In this document: one piece after another, positions 1 to 11,359 of the stretch
How positions within the stretch are numbered: the stretch's first letter is position 1
Layout: every line of letters starts with the position of its first letter
Assembly (NCBI RefSeq): GCF_014805685.1
Contig: NC_060891.1
Location: 2,872,001-2,936,000 of the forward strand
Source: Silurus meridionalis
Lineage: Eukaryota > Chordata > Actinopteri > Siluriformes > Siluridae
Direction of reading: 5' to 3'
Length of the DNA: 64,000 nt
The notes under the pieces: model-generated
The model's database searches: none
What the model saw: the letters and a program-made list of their open reading frames with translations, nothing else
Told to the model about the DNA's origin: nothing
Made by a program: the position numbers and the translations under genes

Positions 1-262
1 CTAAGCTCTGGGGCTTGCAGTCTCCAGGTGTTTACGGGTGCGACACAGCCAATGTCGGCTTGCCATTTGTTACGAATCAATTTCAGCAGAACCTCCTCAT
101 TCCACACGGTGCCAAACAGTCAAGTCTAGACTGCCTTGAGCAGCCGGTACCAGAAGTACTCCTGACCCTAATGGTCATAAAGACATCAGCAATGTACAAA
201 ATACCTCTTCAAATAGCCGCTTACACTCAGAGTGAATGTAGAAATGTAGTGTAACTTGTACC
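1..262. other. Unassigned single-copy-looking DNA
   Basis: No repeat family, RNA gene or coding exon is recognised here. A 79-codon open frame crosses most of the stretch but shows no motif or splice context, and its length is within chance expectation. Confidence 0.4.
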
Positions 263-664
263 CAGAGATGGAAAGTAACAAACTACATTTACTGTAATTG
301 AGTGTTTTTTTGTTTTGTTTTGTTTACCTCTTATTTTTTAAGTAGTTTTTTAAATCTGTAATTTGACTTTTACTTAGCTGTGTTTGGTTTAAGTATTGTA
401 CTTAACACCAATTTAAATCATATGCCTTACTGAGTAAAAAAAAAAAAGGATAAAGAAAAATAATGCAAAAATTGTGCTCTGGAAACTACAGCACTGATTG
501 ATTGCCAGGCGGAGAACAAACGCGCAAAACTCAAGAAAGATAGATGAAGACGGACAAGACAGACGCAGCCGACAGCGAAATGCCGTCGAATCTAAAGTCG
601 TTCAACGCATGCGCTCACTGTGTAAATTCCAAATCTGCATTTGCGGTAAATATTACCTTTTAAG
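263..664 (+). mobile_element. hAT-like non-autonomous element, left part
   Basis: The block opens with CAGAGATGGAAAGTAAC and continues with alternating TACTT/ACTTTTAC motifs, the usual end of a very common teleost hAT-like repeat. It is a diverged copy of the left half of the element at 50392-51072: both carry a stretch near ACTACAGCACTGATTG and a GGCGGAGAAC or GGCGAAGAAC motif at matching spacing. The right end is not seen, and a SINE begins at 665. No transposase is encoded. The family name rests on the shape of the ends and on an 8-bp duplication at the other copy. Confidence 0.6.
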
Positions 665-850
665 TCCCTGGTGGTCTAGTGGTTAGGATGCGGCGCTCTC
701 ACTGCTGCGGCCCGGGTTCGATCCCTGGTCAGGGAACCATCCCCAGCCACTCTTGGTGCCGGTCCCAAGCCCGGATAAATTGGGGAGGGTTGCGTTAGGA
801 AGGGCATCCAGCGTAAAAACATGTGCCAAATCAAACATGCGGATGATCCG
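665..850 (+). mobile_element. tRNA-Glu-derived SINE, 3' truncated
   Basis: Bases 665-736 fold as a 72-nt tRNA-Glu with anticodon CTC. The acceptor stem TCCCTGG pairs with TCAGGGA, the anticodon and T stems form with a few G-T pairs, and the box A and box B promoter motifs (GGTCTAGTGG, GGTTCGATCC) are intact. After it comes a body with GTGCCGGTCCCAAG and AGGGCATCCAGCG motifs, shared with the minus-strand copy at 57221-57426. A true tRNA gene would be followed by a T-run, not a SINE body. The element stops at about 850, where a Tc1 relic begins, so its 3' tail is missing. Name of the SINE family not claimed. Confidence 0.85.
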
Positions 851-1090
851 AGTGTGTGGACATTTGTGTGAGATTGAAGGCTTACCAGGGTGTTTGTAAA
901 GTCAGGTACTGATGTAGGTGATGTGAGGAGGCCTGGGTGTCGTTCCAGTTCATCTCATACTGTAGGTGTTCAAAAAGGGTTGAGGGCAGAACTCTGTAGC
1001 TCGATATAGGAAATCCTCCACTCCAACCCATCTTCATGGAGCTGGTTTTGTGCATCGTCATGATGGAACAAGTTTGGATTTCCTCGTTGA
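851..1090 (-). pseudogene. Tc1-like transposase relic, C-terminal part
   Basis: Read on the minus strand, this is a decayed copy of the end of a Tc1-type transposase, matching the same blocks at 22930-23370 and 24690-25110. Shared marks are the segments around CATGGAGCTGG (reverse of CCAGCTCCATG), ACTCCAACCCATC and GAGGAGGCCTGGGTG. The terminal GTGTGTGGACA next to the SINE is the family's inverted-repeat end. Stops and indels break every frame, so it is dead. Confidence 0.65.
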
Positions 1091-1128
1091 ATGAAAGCGA
1101 ACGGAAAATATCATGCTAGCGCATCCAT

Positions 1129-1320
1129 TAACAGTTACATTTACATTCACGGTATTTAGCAAACGCTCTTATCCAGAGTGAGGTACAAGCATGCTTCGAT
1201 CAATGAATAAATCAACACTGGTTCACTAGATTTGGCAAATCTAGGATCCCACCAGCCGAACCTCCGTTGAGATTAAATGTAGTGCACAAACAAAGACATA
1301 ACACCAACAGGGAAAGTAAA
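1129..1320 (-). mobile_element. Dispersed teleost repeat (SINE-tail type)
   Basis: The block begins with ACATTTACATTCACGG and GCAAACGCTCTTATCC, the tail of a very abundant fish repeat whose tRNA-like head lies at its other end. The head is not present here, and the inner part differs from the copy at 12646-12800. The right border is uncertain. Orientation is given as minus because the tail is on the left. Confidence 0.55.
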
Positions 1321-3379
1321 CGCAAACTCAATTGTTTCAGGAAGCCATATATAGCATCCAAAGACATCCTATAGATTTGTGTTAACTGTTTGGGGAAGAA
1401 CAACAAATGAAAGTCCCAATACTTGTCCATATGGTATATGATAAATCACTAATCAATATAAGATAAATACAAACTGCTACCTCAACCTTCACACACACAG
1501 ACACACAAAATATTCACAATATGGTAAAGGTGATAAACCACCTACGATGATTTATAGTGTGTAGAAACCAGATTTTAGGTGAAACGCTTAACTTTTTGTG
1601 TGTGCTTGGGAGGATTTTATTGGTCAATGACAGACAAAACAAAAGAAAAAGTCTTGCTTTTATGAGACACCGCTGACCCATAAATCTGGAGTCGACGAAG
1701 TCCGACAGAATGATGGTTGTTTTTATAAGAATGCTGCATTTAGTTAGAAAGCCAGTCGATTCTATGGTCTGGGCATGTTGTGGAAAGTACCAAGCTGTGC
1801 ATCATCTCACTTTATCATCTAACAGGGCATTGAATTGTGCAAGTATGCAAATGATTCATTATTTCGTTTAATGTGCGTACAGTCTTCTAACAGATCCATG
1901 ATTCATTTCTATGATATTCTATGATCTCCTGATGAAGCGCAGACGGACGAAGCGAGCTGGATGAGCTGCAGAGGTTATGCTCGGTCAGTCCGGCGCAAGG
2001 CTGAACGTCACTCCTGCGAATGAGCTTCTCAACTCGTCTGTAAGGTGGGTTATGATATATATCGAGGCTCAGGAGTTATCAAGGTGGGGCGGGTCTTTTT
2101 CATTGATTCTCCGGCTGCTGAATTAAGTGCCCCATAAATCTCGGTGCCGCAGCGCTGCAGAGTCAACATGAGCGAGAAAAGCTTCCCGTGCCTGGCTAGA
2201 ACTCGGCCCGGGTCTGTCTTTTCCTGTGGATAATGCGTATTCAGTCTGTAATTAAGAGCGCGATTGGGCCAGGGGGCGCCCAGGAGGCTTGGGAGGAAAT
2301 GTGTCTTTGATATTATCAAGTTGAGAGCAGAGACATTGAAAAGGATTTTTCTCCCATCCTCTGAAATAAAATATTCAGCTCTAGGTAAGAAGTGGGTGCT
2401 AATTAGGACTGCTCTAATGGAACCTTTTTTTCACCTCCATAGCCTTGAGATAAAATAAAGACTATTCAGGTCCCCCATATACAATATATATATATACATA
2501 TATAATGCTCAAACATACCCTAGGCCAAGGAATATATATATATTATATAAGCAAGTGCCAAGAAAGCGGATGCAGATCCATATGCAAAGAATTATCGTCA
2601 ATATTTATAGCACAAGTCAAGACACGGGGTGAATGCTGGGAAATCAATGATCATAAACTAAAGAGCAGCCTGGGATCAAAACCAGAACACTGTAGATGCT
2701 ATAAACAGGGAGTGAAACACGGAGCTGAAGTACAAGGGGGGAAAAAAAACCCTTTAAAATTGCTAATAAAATGTAGTAAAAAATGTGCATGCAAACAGTA
2801 CAAAATTCCATTTAGAAATGTTTACAAATGAAATCAGTACTTTGATTAAAAAAACAATTGTTCAAACTGTTAAATACTATAGTTATAAAAAACAATGACC
2901 ATATATGGAATGTGGGAATTTATTGTAAGAGTTTAAAAAGGTGCCAAATTATTGTTTTTATTTTGTTAATTATTCCAAGATAAATTAGTTTTCAGTACAA
3001 AACGGTGTTTCAAATCAATTTAAAGTGTGAACGCCGCTTGGATTGTTGATGAAGTCTGGCCAAAAACAACACGTCAACAAAATATATATTTTTAAATACT
3101 TTTTAACCAATGAAATGTCCTTCTTGCCTCTTTAGTATGCTAAAGAAACAATCCAAACTAAACCTGGCGTCTCCGTTTTGTAATCTAGTCCTAGACCAAC
3201 ATTGTACACTAACATAAAAAATTTACGATTACCCATAATCGTAGGTTCACGCTATTTAAGCCGCTCAGCAAAATCGACCAATCAATAAATCAATCCAATT
3301 TTGAGCTGATGTTAAACAAATCGTTACAACGCGGTATAAATAGTAACCTATTTTGGAATATGCGTTACTCACGTCGCAG
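1321..3379. other. Unassigned AT-rich DNA with a GC-richer block at 2040-2330
   Basis: No gene is supported. There is a short CA tract near 1492-1508 and a TA tract near 2484-2508. The stretch 1930-2330 is less AT-rich than its surroundings and not obviously repetitive, so it could be conserved non-coding DNA. Open frames of 64-108 codons at 2050-2831 have no motif and lie in both strands. Confidence 0.35.
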
Positions 3380-3741
3380 ATGATCAGTGAATACGCACCG
3401 ATCAAACAACTGACAATAAAGCTGAATCAGCAATATCCTGGTCTGATTTAATCACGTTTTTTTTTACATCATGTAGATAAAGACTATTCATGTTTTTCAA
3501 AACCAGATCAAAACAGAGCGTGCGCTCGACCCTGATTGGTGGCCTGCTTCGTGTTTGACCAGTTACGTTTTTATCATCTCATGAATAAAAAGGAAGTGAT
3601 TTTACAAAATATAGTTGAGTAAAAAGTAAAATATTTGACTTTGAAATGTAGTGAAGTTAAAGACTCCCTGAACGGAAATGCTTCAGTTCAGTGCTAAAGT
3701 ACAGCAACGAATTACATTTACTTCCTTCCTGTCCACCACTG
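3380..3741 (+). mobile_element. hAT-like element, right end
   Basis: The block ends with CTGTCCACCACTG, which is the inverted complement of the CAGTGGTGGACAG left end at 52210. It also contains the characteristic ACTCCCTGAACGGAAATG and GAATTACATTTACTT segments. Only the 3' part is recognisable and the inner border is a guess. No open frame of transposase length is present. Confidence 0.6.
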
Positions 3742-3959
3742 CCTACGCAACATTAGACCGGTAGTTTTAATAATAATTATTGGTTATCAAATATAATATT
3801 TTATATACTGTATATAATAGTATTATCTGGTTGTCTGAAAAAGCAGTAGCTTTGGAAGTAATTGATTTTGTACGTTCTGTTGGTGTCAAACGCGCCCCTG
3901 ATGGTGGACCAGTTCATGGACATGGTAATGGTTTTAATTGAAAAGAAATAAACTCGAAA
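3742..3959. other. Unassigned AT-rich spacer
   Basis: A short AT-rich spacer with no recognised repeat, RNA or coding sequence. Confidence 0.3.
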
Positions 3960-4515
3960 CCATATTGCATCATTTGCGGGTCACAGAGAGGGACTAAGAG
4001 TTTTGCTATCAGGCATAACAGTGGTGTCCCAGCAGGGATCTGGATACAGAATGAAGAGCCCACTGATTACCAGCGCAAAGAAAAGCACACACCCTTGAGC
4101 TATCTGTCGCTCGTAAATCCGTTTCAAATTCCATGGAAAGAGCAGTCGTTGTTGCTTCCGACGCTGCTCTCACCGCTAGCGTTCTTTTAAAAATAAAAAG
4201 AACGAATTGTGGCCCATCAAGCACCAAGTCATGCGTCATGCACTGCTGATAATCGTCACATTTAGCTCCACTTATTTCCCAGCACCCGCTCGGGGTCCGA
4301 CTTTTGAAGCGAAGACCCCGAGTGCTTGCTTTATTTCCAGCTCGGCTCTATCTGTCCTGCTCAGCATCCGCTGTGGTGCCGGCAGTTAATCTGCCCCTCT
4401 GAATCAATAGACCATAAAGAGCAACGTAAATGAGCTCCGTTTCCCCGAACGTGATCTGGAAAAACATCCTCCCAGATGAAGAGGACGATGTAAACCACAG
4501 CAGCGGTTAAAAAAT
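3960..4515. other. Non-repetitive GC-richer block, candidate conserved non-coding DNA
   Basis: The sequence is richer in GC and in CpG than its flanks and shows no repeat signature. Overlapping open frames on both strands (60-100 codons) have no motif. It is the first of several such blocks in the window. Conservation is a guess from composition only. Confidence 0.3.
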
Positions 4516-4932
4516 ATATTGACGTGTGTGTGTGTGTGTGCAAGGGAGTGGTAATAAGTGCCGTGGTTTCTGGGCTTGTCTTTTTGATGGATACAATCAT
4601 CTTTGTGGCGTATTCAAGCCAAAGGTTTGGAATATTACGAAAAAATGCAGGCTGCAAATGCATGACTAGCTGACATAAGAATATAAAGATATATAGCTAG
4701 CTAGCTAGCTGTTTCTTGCTAGCTCTTGTTGTTGCTTGTGTTTGCTAAGTTTTGCTGTGTGAATTAAGGAAAAAAAATTAAGACCAAAATAAAACAGAGA
4801 ATGTGAAGAAAATTTTAATTATTTTAGATAAATAAATAAATAAATAAACAAACAAAATTATCAGACAGACATTATACTTGTCCTTGTAATAAATAGCTTA
4901 AACATTATGAAAAATATTTTTAGCAAAACATT

Positions 4933-4979
<47 letters not shown>

Positions 4980-5156
4980 AACAGTTTTAAAAGAAACTTG
5001 AACTGGGAAGCTAGCTTTTTTTTTTTTTATAGAAATTTAGTTACACAAAAAACATTGCGACAAAACGTGTTTTAAAGCATATGATTAAACTAACTGCATT
5101 ACATGATATTATAATAATATGAAGTTTTGGAATAAGAACGCTCAAAATAAAACGTA
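4516..5156. repeat. Cluster of simple repeats
   Basis: Contains (GT)n at 4524-4540, a TAGC tract at 4694-4710, (AAAT)n at 4829-4850, a perfect (GT)n of about 22 units at 4934-4977 and a T run near 5018-5030. The rest is AT-rich with nothing recognised. Confidence 0.85.
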
Positions 5157-5565
5157 CAGTGGAAAATCTTGATTTGATCCCCTGCTGATTTAGTAAATTC
5201 ACCCCCTACAAAGAAATGATCAGTCTAGAATTTTTATTGTAGGTTTATTTTAACAGAGGGTGAAAGAACAAAATTATATTATATATATATATATATATTT
5301 TGTATCATTAAGGTTTATTCCAGCCTTGTGCAGGTCTATAATCTTGTCCCTGACGTCCTTTGACAGCTCCTTTGTCCTTCCCATGGTTCTGGTGGTTTAA
5401 AAGGAAGAGGTTGATTCTGTGACGGGTGTCTTTTATACACATTTGATATTAGGAGCACTTTCCTTAATGGACAGGACTAATCTGGGTGAGTCAGAATTCT
5501 TGCTATTTTGATACAAAATCTATTTCTTATTCTCATTTGATTAAATACAAATTAATTTTTAAAAG
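5157..5565 (-). mobile_element. Internally deleted Tc1-like element
   Basis: The left end, just after a TA dinucleotide at 5155-5156, reads CAGTGGAAAATC followed by GATTTGATCCCCTGCTG and AAAGAAATGATCAGTCTA, a common fish Tc1 terminal repeat. The right end carries the matching ATTAAATACAAATTAATTT segment. A (TA)n tract at 5275-5299 sits where most of the transposase has been lost, leaving only its first codons on the minus strand (5310-5384). Confidence 0.8.
5310..5384 (-). pseudogene. Tc1 transposase N-terminal fragment
   Basis: Translating the minus strand from the ATG at 5384 gives [20 protein letters not shown] followed by AGINL. This is the start of the paired-like helix-turn-helix domain that binds the transposon's inverted repeats. 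The frame then runs into AT-rich sequence and the catalytic DDE domain is absent. It is a broken remnant that cannot make an active enzyme. Confidence 0.85.
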
Positions 5566-5726
5566 TTTTTACTGTTTCTATATGGATTTTTTTTAATTCT
5601 GTCGTTTTCTTTGTTAAAATAAACCCACTATATAAATTGTAGACTGTTAATTTCTTTGTAAGATAAAAAAAAAACATTATTTCCACCACTGCTAGGGGTA
5701 TTTCTGAGAACTGGTTAATAAGAGAC

Positions 5727-5771
<45 letters not shown>

Positions 5772-6784
5772 AGGTTAGTAATTAAGAGCTGGCAAAAGAA
5801 TATTGAGGTCATATGACCGGTCAGGCAGTTGTCATGGACTGACTGAGAATTCTGGGAAAACATTGACTTATTATTATTTTTAGTCAGAACTCTTTTCTTA
5901 TATTTTTAATTGTTGATTTTTCAAAGTAGTATTTCGTATTTTTATTATTATTTGTTGGGGTTTTTTTACCAATCCATAATTTGTTTTTTCGTAAAGATCA
6001 TTTATTGTCAACCTTTTTTTTTTCCTAATAGTTTTCATCTTTTTTTTTTTTTTTGCCAGCCCTTTCCTTCCTTTTTTGATTTTGCAAACCTGATTTTACA
6101 TCTACCTTCAAACCCCCACCACCCCAACCACATCATCTTCATATTAATGTTTTTAATTCCGTTGAGATCCGAGTCATCTTGGAAATGTTCAAGGCCTGTA
6201 TGCATTTAATAATTCAATGTGCGTGTCTCATTACTGATGTATTTCTTTAATCGCACACACACAAAAAATCTTGTTCAGTTTGCTATGATTTTTGGGTTTT
6301 TTTTGGAAATGATTGACAGCTCAAACAGCACTGACTCACCCTGAAACGTATTCATCTCAATTGTTTGACTTTACCCAGGCATTTGTGTTTATTTTCAGCC
6401 TAGCATATGTCTCTATTTATTTATATATTTATTCCCATTTTCCATTTCCATCTGCCTGCATGGCCTAATTTCCTTCTCTTGGTTCAATACCTACCCCCCC
6501 TCCGAAAAAAAAAAAATCTGTTTACAGGTACTCTGCATTTCTTAGCCAGAATATTGACCAGTCTCCTGTGTATAATTAAAAGATATTAATCAGACGGTCG
6601 AACGATAAGTACGTGGTAAATGAAAACGAATCGTCTTATGGATAAGCTATTTACAAGACACACGATTCGTTCCGGTTATTCGGACGTGTGTGCTGAAACG
6701 GCGGCTTGTGTGTTTGTGTGTGTGTGTGTGTGTGTAGGTGTGCGTGTGTGTGTGTGAAAGAGAGGAAAACGAGTTCATTCCTGT
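5566..6784. other. AT-rich DNA with microsatellites and T runs
   Basis: Holds a perfect (GT)n at 5729-5769, several T runs between 5940 and 6050, and an interrupted (GT)n at 6706-6759. Open frames of 60-103 codons here come from T-rich or GT-repeat sequence and are not genes. Confidence 0.6.
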
Positions 6785-7184
6785 TTATGCACTGTAAGTG
6801 GCCCTCAATAAAAATGTTATTTCGCTCCTGCCAATTTTCCCGGCGAGCATCGTTTGCTTTCCATGCCGTGTGGCTTCACAATAGCTGAAAAAAAAAAACC
6901 CACGAAGAGCCTTTGGAGAGCACTTCACCCAGGGCCGCTGCATTTGCATAAGGCATCACAGCAAAAACTGGAGTAACGTTATACTAAGGAGCTCGGGAGG
7001 AAGAGGTCGCCGCGATCCGTGCTACCTTTCACATTTCGTCTCCCTGCCATGCAAACCAAATTTAAACGGAATTAAAAACAAATTTCGGGTTGCTGGATAA
7101 AACTTAACCAAGGGTGGAGGAGAATTCTTAAATCTGATTGGTCGGGAGGTGTTGCTCCAGCACAGTGGTTTGGTTCGGAACTAT
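6785..7184. other. Non-repetitive block with an octamer motif, candidate regulatory DNA
   Basis: A mixed-composition stretch including GCATTTGCATAAGG near 6940, which contains the ATTTGCAT octamer bound by POU factors. No repeat family is recognised up to about 7130. A single octamer is weak evidence, and the regulatory reading is inference. Confidence 0.3.
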
Positions 7185-7440
7185 AGGCTTGTCCTAATTC
7201 GTTATTGTTCCCATGGTAACAGTTTACACCCAGAATTGGACTGCCATTGATGTGGTGAGGTTTTTTTATTAACTATTATTTATCATTTATGAAAGGAGTC
7301 TCCAGTGTTAGAGAACTTCACCTCAGTCAGAAGTGTTGTTTGGTCACCAATGTCTAAATCAAATCAGTGCACCAATCCTAATATAATTTTGTTCCCATAG
7401 TAACAAGTGACACCAGGACGTTGTTGGACTTTGACCTTGT
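7185..7440. repeat. Dispersed repeat with TTCCCATRGTAACA and GGAGTCTCYAGTGTTAGAG motifs
   Basis: The motif TTCCCATGGTAACAG occurs near 7208 and TTCCCATAGTAACAAG near 7391. Between them is GAAAGGAGTCTCCAGTG followed by TTAGAGAACTT. The same two motifs recur in order at 8341-8440. These are diverged copies of one interspersed element whose class I cannot name. Confidence 0.5.
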
Positions 7441-8329
7441 ACTGTCTAAACGCAAAATGCTGTCATTTATATACATTTTTTACATGAATAATTATTTAAT
7501 TATTCCCGATAAATTGTTCCCATTTCTTTCGCTAACGTTGCCTCCAGTCGCATACGTTTGTAAGAGTTTGTATCTAATAATATTTCAACCATCATATCAC
7601 GTGTCTCCAAGTTCAGAGAAATCTGCCTTGAGGTATTAACAGCGTGGGCACCGGTAGCTTCAAATACATGACAATAAGACTGTGGCTTTAACCAATCAGA
7701 TTTTGAGGTGCCAACACCAGGGCCATCTAGCAGGCGTCCAATAACGTCTGCAGTTTTACGTCCTTCGATTGGATGGTCAGAGAGCGCACTAGTCAGAGTT
7801 CACAAACCGCATCTGGAGCAAACTGCACAAGCTGAAATATTAGAATGAATAGCTGCAAAGGAAAAGAAATTGATTTGGTTGTAGATGCACTTACAAAGAC
7901 AGACTTTTCAAGAAAAGCTGGACATTGTGAGGAAAAGGTCGGCCAGTTCAAAAGTTTTCTTTTGAACACACACAATTTGCCTTAATTTCAAATCCCCAGC
8001 AAAACTGTAATGCACGAAAAAAATGCACAGAAAACTTCGGGTCATTTTATTAAGTTCATATTAATGCTTCTGTAAGAGATGATGCATGCAGGCGGTGCAG
8101 TTGTGGCTGCAGTGAAAGGAGACTTGTTGAATTGTGTTCATCGGGTTTCTTGCTTCAGGCATTTATTATTGCTGTATGAGATTCCTGTCTGTGATGCAGC
8201 GCTCTGTTCTACTGCGTTTCTCTATAATATTGATGGTTTCTTCAAACGTGGTTCGTAATGATGATATTTAGAGATTATTTGATTCAAGTAGGACACCACT
8301 GAAGGCCTCGGCATAATATACACGACCCG
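7441..8329. other. Unassigned DNA
   Basis: A stretch near 7690-7780 (CAATCAGATTTTGAGG, CATCTAGCAGGCGTCC) looks like part of the same interspersed repeat as its neighbours. The part from 8040 to 8260 is less AT-rich and not obviously repetitive. No gene is supported. Confidence 0.3.
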
Positions 8330-8460
8330 CTATTGATCCTGTTCCCATAGTAACAATGTACACAAAGACTGGTGCAGATTTTTATACAGAGATTTATTTT
8401 TATATTTAGCCTTTATGGAAGGAGTCTCTAGTGTTAGAGCACTTTGTACGAGTCGGTTGT
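8330..8460. repeat. Second copy of the TTCCCATAGTAACA repeat
   Basis: Carries TTCCCATAGTAACAATG at about 8342 and GGAAGGAGTCTCTAGTG at about 8417, in the same order and spacing as the copy at 7185-7340. Divergence between the copies shows it is an old family. Confidence 0.5.
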
Positions 8461-8907
8461 GTATAATTGTAACCGTTTTGCCTTTAACCAGAGCGGAGAA
8501 ATGCGAAGTTGGACTGTTTATACCAGACTCAAACTTGTTTCACAGACATTCCATGACATTATGTTAGTGAATGTCTCTGCAAATAAATAAAAAGATTAAT
8601 AAAAAATACCACCGTGTTATTGAAAAAAAAAAAAATAAGTCTATAATATGAGTTATTTTTCCACAACTGCACACCCACACGTCTCTCTCTCTCTTTTTTT
8701 TTTTCTCACGTATTGAAACATCTGAATCGCTATTTAATCTTGTGTCCTTTAATCTATTGCACTTTCATTGGTCGCTTTTATTCCCTTTGTGGATTGTGCA
8801 TCGTCATGTTAATTAATTCGAACACACCGACTAATTTATCTCGCTAGTCCTTCCCTCTCTCTGTGGAGAAGTACTCGGTGTCATTGTAGGGATTACTATA
8901 CGTATGC
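8461..8907. other. Unassigned AT-rich DNA
   Basis: Contains an A run near 8621-8635 and a CT/T tract near 8683-8704. No gene or repeat family is recognised. Confidence 0.3.
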
Positions 8908-9295
8908 TGAACCGCTTCCTCAAACCCGGATTAAGTCCGATCCTTATGGGGGAAAAAAAGAACTGATTTTATCAAATAAAAACAAACAAAAAAATAAAAT
9001 AAAAAATAAACACATCTGGAATTATTAACAACAATGCCTAAACATGATAGCCGAATAAAACAATTTTTTTAATAATATTTTCAATAGTAAAATATACCGC
9101 AATAACTGCTTCCTCAAACCCGTGTCTGATCCCTTTGGGGGAAAAAATCAGTGATTTTATAAAATAATAAAAAAAAACAATAATAACAAAAAAAAAAAAA
9201 CCACATCTGGAATTATTAACAGAAATGCCTAAACATAACCGAATAAAATATCTATAATCTTTAATTACATTTTTAATAGTTTTAACTTACATCCA
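8908..9295 (+). repeat. Tandem duplication, two units of about 195 bp
   Basis: Unit 1 (8908-9101) and unit 2 (9102-9295) share GCTTCCTCAAACCC, a GGGGGAAAAAA tract, GATTTTATAAAAT-like sequence, CACATCTGGAATTATT, ATGCCTAAACAT and CCGAATAAAA in the same order, offset by about 195 bp. They differ by many substitutions and by A-run lengths, so the duplication is old. No coding sequence. Confidence 0.8.
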
Positions 9296-9593
9296 TTGAA
9301 AGAATTCGGGTTTCACTCTGCCGCAACATAAATGATAAATGAATCATTGAAAGTGAACGAATCATGTGACAAATGTATCGGAAAAATAACTGAATATAAA
9401 AACGTGTATGTAAAAACCGTAACGTGAAAATGGAATTGAATAAATCATATACATTTATAAATTCGCATAGGAAATCGATTGGAATGGATTCTTAGATGAG
9501 TTCAAAAGGAATCTCATGAACGGTGATTTGTGGAAAAGGGGCTCATATGAAAATCGTGGGCGGAAAAGAAATCATGGAGAAGATGTATATCTG
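9296..9593. other. Unassigned AT-rich spacer with degenerate short repetition
   Basis: The phrase (A)TGAATCAT, GAACGAATCATG and ATGGAATTGAATAAATC recurs loosely, which suggests decayed short tandem repetition. Nothing else is recognised. Confidence 0.3.
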
Positions 9594-10291
9594 TGTATCA
9601 AAAAGTTCCAAGACTGGCTCTGTTTTCAAGAAAGTACTTTATATATATAAAAATATATATAATTATAAATACACACTATCACCTTCAAAATAGTCCCCCT
9701 GCACAGCAATACAGCGCTCCCAGCGTTCCTGCCACTTCTGGATTATGTCCTGAAAGACTTATTTTCCAAGCGTGTCAAACACCTTCTGCAATTCGCTCTG
9801 GATTTCCTCAATGGTGTCAAAAATGTTGATCTTTGAGCTGGATCTTCATCTTCAGGAAGAAGACGAAGTCTGCAGGAGCCAAATCTGGCGAATAGGGTGT
9901 GTGCAAAAGTGAGATCGGGTGGATTGTTCTCCGACGATCATCATGCGCAAGTTGCTGAATGGTTTTGACATTTTCAGGGTTTGAGCTCATCGAAGATGAC
10001 GATCTCTCGTCATCTTCCTGCAATGTTCTTCCGCTCTTGAAATGCTCATGTCACTAAAAACACCTTGAATGACGCGTTGCAGCATCGCCGTATGTTAAAC
10101 GCATGTCATGTCGAACGTCTCTGTGGCAGATTTTCCCGCAGGATTTCACATTGTCCATGATGAAGTGTGAAGAAAAAGAAACAGATGAGGAACATTTAGA
10201 TTTAAACAAAGGTACCATATGAAAGGAAATGAATGAAGTCCTAGACGAATAATTTTTCACGTGTAAATTATACGTGGTGCTATTTTTCTGT
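9594..10291 (-). mobile_element. Mariner-family element, internally deleted (copy A)
   Basis: The left end reads TGTATCAAAAAGTTCC, close to the GGTGCTATCAAAAAGTTTCG end of copy D at 60034. On the minus strand the order is an N-terminal transposase piece (right side), a junction, then the C-terminal piece. The central catalytic part is missing. Copy B at 18977-19550 has the same layout, including the segment CCGACGATCATCATGCGC, so this is an amplified deletion derivative rather than an independent loss. Confidence 0.75.
9690..10255 (-). pseudogene. Mariner transposase relic
   Basis: The minus-strand frame 10023-9817 contains LLHTPYSPDLAPADFVFF, the signature block just before the last catalytic aspartate region of mariner transposases, then KMKIQLKDQHF. 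Further left the frame continues, with shifts, into a KWQERWERC-type C-terminus (AAGTGGCAGGAACG reversed). The right part (10260-10054) keeps a short piece of the N-terminal helix-turn-helix region. Frame shifts, stops and the loss of the middle make it non-functional. Confidence 0.75.
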
Positions 10292-11345
10292 AGCGCCTTT
10301 TAATGCCTGTGGAGAATTGATTTAAAGTTTTTTTATTTCACCAAACTGGTATAATTCTGTGTGAGGAACATCACCAGCTGTTCTGGGCAAAAGCGAATGC
10401 ACAGTAGGTGAGTGAGAACGCTTTAAACAGTGCCTAATATCATTCAGTGGCAGATGAAATCACGCTAATGAATGAGCTTTTCATGTTCAATTTGGTAACG
10501 TAATATAAAACGTTCAAAGGAGTCGATTCGGTGCCTCCGACCGAACCACCTGCGACTGGCCTCTTCCTCTACCGGAGACGTTCACGCACTTCAGAGGCGT
10601 CCCGTTGCACGTGCATATCGACGCCATCAAAAAGCTCCATTTATTGTACTTAGCCAATTAAACTGAGTTGTGATTCATGTCCTTGAGCAAAAAAAAGGAA
10701 TTCATCAGCTGGGATGAATTTTCCACGGTAGACTTCCATTCAAAGAGGCGTTTCTGCCCGCGAGTCTGGATACAACCGACTTCCTTTATGCTGATGATTA
10801 AAACCAATGATGTGCTCCCGACCATCTCATTCTCTTTAATGGATAATAATGGCTTCGTGTGAATCGCCTCATATTTCTTCCTCTTGGCTATTTTCATTCT
10901 TATTCTTCGTTCCTGTATATGTATAATTTCAATTTGAATATTTTTTTCCCTATTTACCGTTCCTCCTATGCAGTAATGCTACATCAGGGCCTGCTGGAAA
11001 TGTTCTCGTGTCATCTGTATGCTGAAACTCTGTCATGGCATTTTAATAGAAAGACATGCTCGTGCAGTCTGACATTATGACTGCGCTGACATTTTGGATA
11101 TTAATGTTGTGCGCGCTGTTTTGCATCATAATATCACATGCGGAAATGTTGCGTTTTGATCCGTGAGCCTGCCGGAAGACGTGCCGTCTGTTTGCGAGTA
11201 AACCGGAGCGAACTTCAGGACGGCTTTAAGAAATGCGGTGTGGCCAAATGTGACTCGGCTTTGGGTTGATTTTTATTTTTAATTTTTTTATAATTTCTGC
11301 ATGTTTGTTTGTGACATTTGAACTCTTGCTGACCTGAAACCTACA
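10292..11345. other. Unassigned DNA
   Basis: No gene or repeat family recognised. The sequence between 10560 and 11080 is of mixed composition with overlapping short frames on both strands, none with a motif. It could include non-coding conserved sequence. Confidence 0.3.
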
Positions 11346-11359
11346 TTTATTAATGTGAG

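Noticed and set aside
665..736. Functional tRNA-Glu(CTC) gene
   Set aside because: The cloverleaf is good, but a SINE body follows directly instead of a T-run terminator, and a second copy with the same body lies at 57221-57426.
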